Virus record (IMG/VR): IMGVR_UViG_3300019124_000038
Coordinates: 82,500-146,499 of that record
DNA: 64,000 bases
DNA from: a virus
Strand: one strand, 5' to 3'
This document shows, piece by piece, positions 63,792 through 64,000 of the stretch. Made by a program: the position numbers and the translations under genes. How positions within the stretch are numbered: the first letter of the stretch is position 1; the number at the start of each line of letters is the position of its first letter. Under the pieces are notes generated by a model. The model was not told the origin of the DNA. It made no database searches and saw only the letters and a program-made list of their open reading frames with translations.

Positions 63792-64000
63792 CTGATTTTT
63801 TTCAAGCAAGCATATGAGACGGTAAGCTCTCTGTTCCATCCGTCATCAAATTCAACATGTACTTCGCTAGGGTGGGTCTGGTCAAGCAATACAGTGCCCG
63901 TACCATGAGCGAGGTGATACACACGATCACCTCGCTTAAACATTGGTTTTTCCAAATTTTGACGCATCTTCCGCATTGCCGCTTGATCTTTAAACGGGTC
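63788..64000 (-). CDS. Tudor/CarD-like domain protein (C-terminal part)
   Basis: Open to the end of the window: the frame stays open upstream of the first visible ATG (63976), with helical sequence (DPFKDQAAMRKMRQN), so the start may lie outside. The C-terminal 50 residues (KRGDRVYHLAHGTGTVLL, then VHVEFDDGWNRELTV) form the same Tudor-like beta-barrel as in the 56156 protein and in UvrD-type helicase tails. Confidence 0.65.
   Translation of the reverse strand, partial: DPFKDQAAMRKMRQNLEKPMFKRGDRVYHLAHGTGTVLLDQTHPSEVHVEFDDGWNRELTVSYACLKKIS

Overview
The window looks like part of a large extrachromosomal element of a low-to-mid GC Gram-positive bacterium of the Bacillales type: either a phage-plasmid or a megaplasmid that carries many phage-like genes. 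Three things support this. Ribosome binding sites are strong and purine rich (AGGAGG-like), and starts are often GTG, TTG or once apparently ATT. Promoters follow the vegetative sigma-A consensus (TTGACA-N17-TATAAT). Gene content is phage-like: ribonucleotide reductase, ERF annealing protein, RusA, RuvB, homing endonucleases, MazG and many tiny unknown genes. It is mixed with plasmid functions: an actin-like segregation pair, a Gram-positive type IV secretion ATPase set and a replication-relaxation protein. I see no capsid, tail, portal or terminase gene, no rRNA, no convincing tRNA and no CRISPR array, so virion status cannot be settled from this stretch.

Layout, plus strand, 1-29248. (i) 1-3306: NrdF end, DNA methyltransferase, thioredoxin-like protein, HNH/AP2 endonuclease, patatin. 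(ii) 3293-6924: an operon with its own promoter encoding a protein with about twenty aromatic-x-Asp tripeptides (mostly His-x-Asp), a radical SAM/SPASM maturase, a GYPDCC protein and small partners. It resembles a peptide or protein modification system and is my best candidate for an undescribed system. (iii) 7001-9642: ERF, RusA and a run of tiny proteins, one a secreted-peptide-like gene with its own promoter and terminator. (iv) 9648-13726: a P-loop kinase, two GT-B glycosyltransferases and a sugar-phosphate nucleotidylyltransferase, to be read with the phosphoglucomutase at 37326. (v) 16752-20092: PRPP synthetase, a HAD protein fused to an HNH homing endonuclease, and nicotinamide phosphoribosyltransferase. 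(vi) 20719-29248: ParM-like filament protein, lipoprotein, pilin-like protein, VirB6-, PrgI-, VirB4- and VirD4-like proteins.

Layout, 29244-64000: almost all minus strand, except a 1.7 kb plus-strand island (30798-32477) with a replication-relaxation protein. The minus strand holds NMN adenylyltransferase/ribosylnicotinamide kinase and PnuC, which complete an NAD salvage route with the plus-strand genes. It also holds an ADP-ribose macrodomain, phosphoglucomutase, Toprim protein, lipoproteins, three amidoligase-like proteins with two class II glutamine amidotransferases, a stand-alone (p)ppGpp hydrolase-like HD protein, MazG, endonuclease V and RuvB. At least ten small paralogous proteins share a conserved GLG-type motif.

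Working together, the element appears to supply deoxynucleotides, recombination functions and NAD, to watch over alarmones and ADP-ribose, and to modify sugars, peptides or surface components. It may also maintain or transfer itself as a plasmid. Promoters are frequent and often sit directly on a preceding hairpin or stop codon, which gives many short transcription units.
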